Assembly (NCBI GenBank): GCA_944385055.1
Contig: CALWVT010000001.1
Location: 248,001 to 312,000, forward strand
Direction: 5' to 3'
DNA: 64,000 nucleotides
DNA from: an uncultured Clostridia bacterium
GTDB lineage: Bacteria > Bacillota > Clostridia > Oscillospirales > Acutalibacteraceae
The notes under the pieces were generated by a model. That model had not been told where the DNA came from and made no database searches. It saw nothing but the letters and a program-made list of their open reading frames with translations. Position numbers and translations under genes: made by a program. Shown here piece after piece: positions 59,179 to 64,000 of the stretch. Each line of letters starts with the position of its first letter. Position 1 is the first letter of the stretch.

Positions 59179-60378
59179 GTGATTGCGATTTCCAACAGAA
59201 ATGAAGACTTTTTCCTTTGCGCGCGGACGAAGCGCGAGCGGCAGGATCGGATGGTTGCGCTGGCCGTGGTCGGGTCGCTGTTTTTGCCGTGGGTCGTTTC
59301 GATCGGCACCATCTGGGTGGCAGCCGTCTATGTCATGGTGGATTACCGCAGGCTTCGAATCGCTGTCCATTCCACGCAGATGAAGGGGCTGCTCTTGGCG
59401 CTGCTGTGCAATGTCTTTGCTGCCGCGTATTATCAGAATACGCTTGGCGTCATTATGGTGCTCGGCTTTTTTGCAATGGTTCTGTATGGCAGCTACCTTT
59501 ACAAGACGATGACGCACAGCCTGTTCCATCGGATTTCCGACTTTGCATGTCTGATGAGCGTTGCGGGCATCCTGGTAGCTGTAATCCAAAAGCTGGCGTT
59601 TTTACATACGGCGCCGGGATACCGTCCGGTTTCGTTTTATTTTAACGCCAATTATTTCGGGATGATGATTGAGTTTACCGTGCTGTTGACCGTCTACCGT
59701 GCCTACACGAACCGCCGCGGCCGCCCGTTTTATGCGGCGGTGGTGCTTGTGAATCTGATCGGCCTGTACCTATGCGGTTCTCTTTCGGCACTGGCGGCCA
59801 TGACGGCAGGCGTCCTTTTGTTTTTGCTGCTCAAGCGGCGCTATAAAGTCTGTGCGGCGTTTTTGCTGCTTGTGCTGCTGTTTTTAGCGGCAACCCAGTG
59901 CATCCCGGCGCTTCTTCCGCGCGAAGGGGAGGCGGACACTTCCTTCGCACAGCGGCTTTCCATCTGGCATGGCGCCTTGCAGGGCATTGCGGACCAGCCG
60001 CTGTTCGGGCACGGCATGATGTCTTACTTTTTCCTGCACGATCAGTTTGGTACCTATGCGACATTCCATTGCCATAATTTGTACCTGGAAGTGCTTTTGG
60101 ATTTCGGCATTTTTGGGGCATGCGTTTTTGCCATCACATTGGGTTCGCAGATTTTGCGGATTCTGCGCCGCATCCGGGCGGGGACGTGCGGTAACGCCAT
60201 GCTGCTTGTGCTCGTTTCTATCGGCGTTGTGTTGGTGCACGGCATGACCGATGTCACCATTTTTTGGACACAAACCGGCATGCTATTTCTATTTTTATTT
60301 TCCGCTTCCGGCATCCGCGCAAAATATGGCCTGCCGGACGCCGTACCCGTGCGGCGGCTTGCGGAACGGGAATGTTGA
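59179..60378 (+). CDS. O-antigen ligase / Wzy-like membrane protein
   Basis: A 399-residue polytopic protein with about ten to eleven membrane helices and a large central external loop (PREGEADTSFAQRLSIWHGALQGIADQPLFGHG), which contains the R-x3-W-x-G and H-N (CHNLYLEVLLDFGIFG) features of the Wzy_C/O-antigen ligase family. In Gram-positive bacteria such proteins polymerise or attach cell-surface glycans. No glycan cluster is adjacent; partners may be the sugar transferase and GalU elsewhere in the window. The start is a GTG at 59179, 14 bases after AAGGAG, and is uncertain; an in-frame ATG lies at 59251. Confidence 0.8.
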   Translation: MIAISNRNEDFFLCARTKRERQDRMVALAVVGSLFLPWVVSIGTIWVAAVYVMVDYRRLRIAVHSTQMKGLLLALLCNVFAAAYYQNTLGVIMVLGFFAMVLYGSYLYKTMTHSLFHRISDFACLMSVAGILVAVIQKLAFLHTAPGYRPVSFYFNANYFGMMIEFTVLLTVYRAYTNRRGRPFYAAVVLVNLIGLYLCGSLSALAAMTAGVLLFLLLKRRYKVCAAFLLLVLLFLAATQCIPALLPREGEADTSFAQRLSIWHGALQGIADQPLFGHGMMSYFFLHDQFGTYATFHCHNLYLEVLLDFGIFGACVFAITLGSQILRILRRIRAGTCGNAMLLVLVSIGVVLVHGMTDVTIFWTQTGMLFLFLFSASGIRAKYGLPDAVPVRRLAEREC

Positions 60379-60402
60379 GAATTTCGTAAAACAGATCGTT
60401 TG

Positions 60403-61800
<1,398 letters not shown>

Positions 61801-61825
61801 GGCAGCAGGAAACCAATCGTTGGGG

Positions 61826-61857
61826 GAGCCCATGCCGATATGCATGGGCTTTTTCTT
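61826..61857 (+). terminator. Terminator of eno
   Basis: AGCCCATGC (61827-61835) pairs with GCATGGGCT (61842-61850), then TTTTCTT. Confidence 0.9.
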
Positions 61858-61864
61858 ATACTTG

Positions 61865-61925
61865 CTTTACAAAATCTGTAAAGGGAATTAGCTTTACAAA
61901 ATTTATAAATAAATTTTTTGTAAAG
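61865..61925. repeat. Pair of TTTACA/TGTAAA dyads (operator-like)
   Basis: Dyad 1: CTTTACA (61865-61871), 5 bases, TGTAAAG (61877-61883). Dyad 2: CTTTACAAAA (61892-61901), 14 bases, TTTTGTAAAG (61916-61925). The left arms begin 27 bases apart and share CTTTACAAAAT, so the block is both inverted and directly repeated. It is very AT-rich compared with its surroundings. Confidence 0.7.
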
Positions 61926-62193
61926 GGATTTTAGAGTACAGAAAAGAAAATACCTGCAAGATGCCGAATTTTCAAGGAAAAATCGGACATTTCCCGGGGA
62001 ATGCAGTACCTTTTCGTGCAAGGGGTTTCCCTTTTCAAAGAGTGTGGATGCGATTTTCAACGTTTTTGCATGTAAAGGCATTCTGCTTTCCACGTATTTT
62101 GCCAGGCTTAAAATGCATATCCGGCGCATACACTGTTTCCAGCACTTTTTTAAAAGCATGCCTTGAATCGAATAGAAACGGAGGGAATCATGC

Positions 62194-63348
62194 ATGCGAG
62201 GAAAACGGTGGTTGGCAGCCTTTCTGGCGGCCCTATGCGTGGGGATGCCCTGTTTGCTGCCTGCGTCCGCGGCTTCGAGCCTTGCGGAAGAGAATGTCAA
62301 GGCACCCGCGGCAGTGTTGATGGAGGCGGAAAGCGGCAAAGTGCTCTATGAGAAAGCGCCGCACGAAAAGCGCGCGTGCGCTTCGGTGACGAAAGTCATG
62401 ACGCTCTTGCTTGTGATGGAAGCCCTCGAAAGTGGAAAATTGACATGGACGGAAACCCTGACCGCGAGCGCACACGCCGCCTCGATGGGTGGGTCGGACA
62501 TTTGGCTCGAAGAGGGGGAGCAGATGACCGTGGAGGATCTGGTCAAAGCGACGGTTGTCGCCAGCGCAAACGATGCTGCGGTCGTCCTCGCGGAGGCGGT
62601 TGCCGGCAGCGAGGAGGCTTTCGTCCAGCAGATGAACGCGCGCGCAAAGGAACTCGGCATGCAGGACACGACGTTTAAAAACTGCAACGGCCTTGACGAG
62701 GAAGGGCACTTGACGAGCGCGTACGATGTGGCGCTGATGAGCCGTGCGCTGCTGTCGCACAAAGAGATTCTAAATTACACGACGATTTGGATGGATACAC
62801 TGCGCGGCGGCAAAACGCAGCTTGTCAATACGAATAAGCTTTTGCGCTCTTACGATGGCATCACCGGCCTGAAAACCGGCACAACGAGTCAGGCGGGCAG
62901 CTGCATTTCGGCAACGGCACAGCGAGGGGATCTGTCGCTGATCGCCGTGGTGCTGGGCGCTTCCACCACGCAGGACCGCTTTTCGACCGCCCGCACGCTT
63001 TTGGATTACGGCTTTGACAACTGGTCCATGGAACCGCTTCCGCAGCCGGAAACGCCCCTGACGGCCGTCAAAGTGCGCGGCGGCATGCAGCCGGAGGTCG
63101 CCGTTTCCGCAGACCTTTCCGGCAGCATGCTGGTGCCAAAAGAGGAAGCCGGCAAGGCGGTCTGTACGGTCGAATTGCAAACGGAGGTCGAAGCGCCCGT
63201 CCAAAAAGGCCAGCAGCTCGGGCAGGTCCTCTATACGCTGGGGGAGGAAACCCTCTGCACGCGCCCCATCTTGGCCCAGCAGTCCGTAGAAGCGCAGTCC
63301 CTTTCGCGCATTTTTTCCCTTTTGCTGCAGAAGGTCTTCTCTATATAA
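62194..63348 (+). CDS. dacF: D-alanyl-D-alanine carboxypeptidase (DacF/PBP5 type)
   Basis: Trims the terminal D-Ala of peptidoglycan stem peptides outside the membrane. A 384-residue protein with a signal peptide (about 1-27, ending PASAAS), the active-site SVTK near residue 65, SAN near 128 (SxN), KTGTT near 230 (KTG), and a C-terminal PBP5 beta domain with an amphipathic end helix (SRIFSLLLQKVFSI) for membrane anchoring. ATG at 62194 has GGAGGG about 9 bases upstream; another ATG at 62190 is out of frame. Confidence 0.94.
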   Translation: MRGKRWLAAFLAALCVGMPCLLPASAASSLAEENVKAPAAVLMEAESGKVLYEKAPHEKRACASVTKVMTLLLVMEALESGKLTWTETLTASAHAASMGGSDIWLEEGEQMTVEDLVKATVVASANDAAVVLAEAVAGSEEAFVQQMNARAKELGMQDTTFKNCNGLDEEGHLTSAYDVALMSRALLSHKEILNYTTIWMDTLRGGKTQLVNTNKLLRSYDGITGLKTGTTSQAGSCISATAQRGDLSLIAVVLGASTTQDRFSTARTLLDYGFDNWSMEPLPQPETPLTAVKVRGGMQPEVAVSADLSGSMLVPKEEAGKAVCTVELQTEVEAPVQKGQQLGQVLYTLGEETLCTRPILAQQSVEAQSLSRIFSLLLQKVFSI

Positions 63349-63596
63349 GGAAACGGATGCGCCAGACGTCTGGAGCAGGGTGCAGAAGATTCTCTTTAAA
63401 AGGAAATAAAATCTAAAGAAAACATATATAAGGAGAAATTGCGGGGCCGTTGCATGCATCGTACGCACTTTTTGCGGTTTCCTCGAAAAAAATGTGAAAG
63501 GAATATAAATTCTGGACTCTTCCCTTGCAAATCGTATTGGGATATTGTAAAATATACACAAACGACGTTGGAGCAGTTTTTCAAGGAGGGAATGTT
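63349..63596. other. Gap between dacF and pgi
   Basis: Contains the pgi promoter and no visible gene; no clear dacF terminator is seen. Confidence 0.4.
63525..63553 (+). promoter_or_regulatory. Promoter of pgi
   Basis: TTGCAA (63525-63530), 17-base spacer, TAAAAT (63548-63553), 44 bases upstream of the ATG. Confidence 0.72.
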
Positions 63597-64000
63597 ATGA
63601 GCATTCAGTTGGAAACGCAATATCTGAAAGGATTTGTGGCACCGGAAGAGTTTGCATCGGCAGCGCCGCAGGTAAAGCTTGCACATGAGCTGCTGCACAC
63701 CGGCACAGGCGCCGGCAACGATTTTATTGGCTGGGTCAATCTCCCGACCGATTATGACAAAGAGGAGTTTGCCCGGATCAAGGCGGCCGCACAGCGCATC
63801 CAGTCGAATACGGATGTCTTTGTGGTCATCGGCATTGGCGGCTCTTATCTCGGCGCGCGCGCCGCAGTGGAATACCTGAAGTCCAACAATTATAATGCCC
63901 TGAAAAAGGACACTCCGGACATCTATTTCATCGGCAACAGCATCAGCTCGACCGCTTTGGCGGAAGTGCTTGAAATCTGCGAGGGAAAAGATGTCTCCAT
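63597..64000 (+). CDS. pgi: Glucose-6-phosphate isomerase, N-terminal part (cut by window edge)
   Basis: Interconverts glucose 6-phosphate and fructose 6-phosphate. About 134 residues are present, starting MSIQLETQYLKGFV. The motifs FIGWVNLPTDYDKEEFARIK and VVIGIGGSYLGARA (sugar-phosphate SIS loop) and YFIGNSISSTALAEVLE identify the Gram-positive type. AGGAGGG lies 7 bases before the ATG. The catalytic Glu and His regions lie beyond the window. Confidence 0.95.
   Translation, partial: MSIQLETQYLKGFVAPEEFASAAPQVKLAHELLHTGTGAGNDFIGWVNLPTDYDKEEFARIKAAAQRIQSNTDVFVVIGIGGSYLGARAAVEYLKSNNYNALKKDTPDIYFIGNSISSTALAEVLEICEGKDVS

Larger units (their letters stand above)
61801..62193. other. 393-base region between eno and dacF
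   Basis: Contains the eno terminator, an AT-rich dyad-repeat block (61865-61925) and then about 250 bases with no credible gene. No convincing promoter for dacF could be fixed. Confidence 0.55.

Noticed and set aside
61858..61925. CRISPR-like repeat array
   Set aside because: Only two imperfect dyads occur, with no regular spacers and no cas genes nearby.

Overview
The window looks like the chromosome of a GC-rich, low-spore-gene Clostridia bacterium, most probably of the Oscillospirales (Ruminococcaceae-like) group. The evidence is Bacillota-type gene order (miaB-ricA-mutS-mutL-miaA; ylmE-sepF-ylmH-divIVA-ileS-lspA-rluD), strong AGGAGG ribosome binding sites, sigma-A promoters with 17-bp spacers, class III fructose bisphosphatase, SepF, DivIVA, TypA, DnaD/DnaI-type loaders and tRNAs with encoded CCA. 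The species cannot be named from sequence alone. No phage, transposon, CRISPR array or integrase is visible: this is mostly core genome.

Layout. 1-3053 (minus): patatin-like protein (cut by the window edge), a DUF1624 membrane acyltransferase and class III FBPase. 3268-11458 (plus): miaB, a RicA/YmcA-like Fe-S protein, mutS, a tandem-GNAT protein, an HD hydrolase and mutL. 11513-21079 (plus): miaA, a HlyD-like adaptor, ylmE, sepF, ylmH, divIVA, ileS, lspA and rluD, ending in a strong terminator. 21091-25966 (minus): pfk and a ppx-ppk polyphosphate operon. 26151-32945 (plus): nitrilase-family hydrolase, asnS, a type Ic-like aminotransferase and secD-secF, with a minus-strand tRNA-Ser(GGA). 33194-37715 (minus): an ECF sigma factor, membrane protein and three-part ABC transporter, joined by 4-bp overlaps. 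37888-39896 (minus): ROK glucokinase and galM.

40053-44558 (plus): sugar-phosphate transferase, PdaA-like deacetylase, yebC and a zinc-ribbon/pseudokinase/PASTA protein. 44623-47980 (minus): rpsF-ssb-rpsR with a structured leader, galU and a RING-like zinc-ribbon/DUF2628 membrane protein. 48104-49440 (plus): prfB without the programmed frameshift. 49528-51607 (minus): two primosomal genes. 51656-56559 (plus): tRNA-Gly(GCC), typA, an in-frame exonuclease-YlmD fusion and a PflX-like radical SAM gene. 56583-59048 (minus): P-type ATPase. 59125-64000 (plus): O-antigen-ligase-like protein, enolase, an AT-rich dyad-repeat region, a D,D-carboxypeptidase and the start of pgi.

Functionally the window combines translation and tRNA modification, mismatch repair, septum and envelope building (SepF, DivIVA, LspA, DacF, PdaA, GalU, sugar transferase, Wzy-like ligase) and central sugar metabolism (FBPase, PFK, glucokinase, GalM, enolase, Pgi). 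The best candidates for something little described are the triple-defective Zn-ribbon/PASTA pseudokinase, the exonuclease-YlmD fusion with a strong internal ribosome binding site, the sigma/ABC operon, and the tandem GNAT duplication inside the mismatch-repair operon. All functional calls come from reading motifs by eye; no database search was run.
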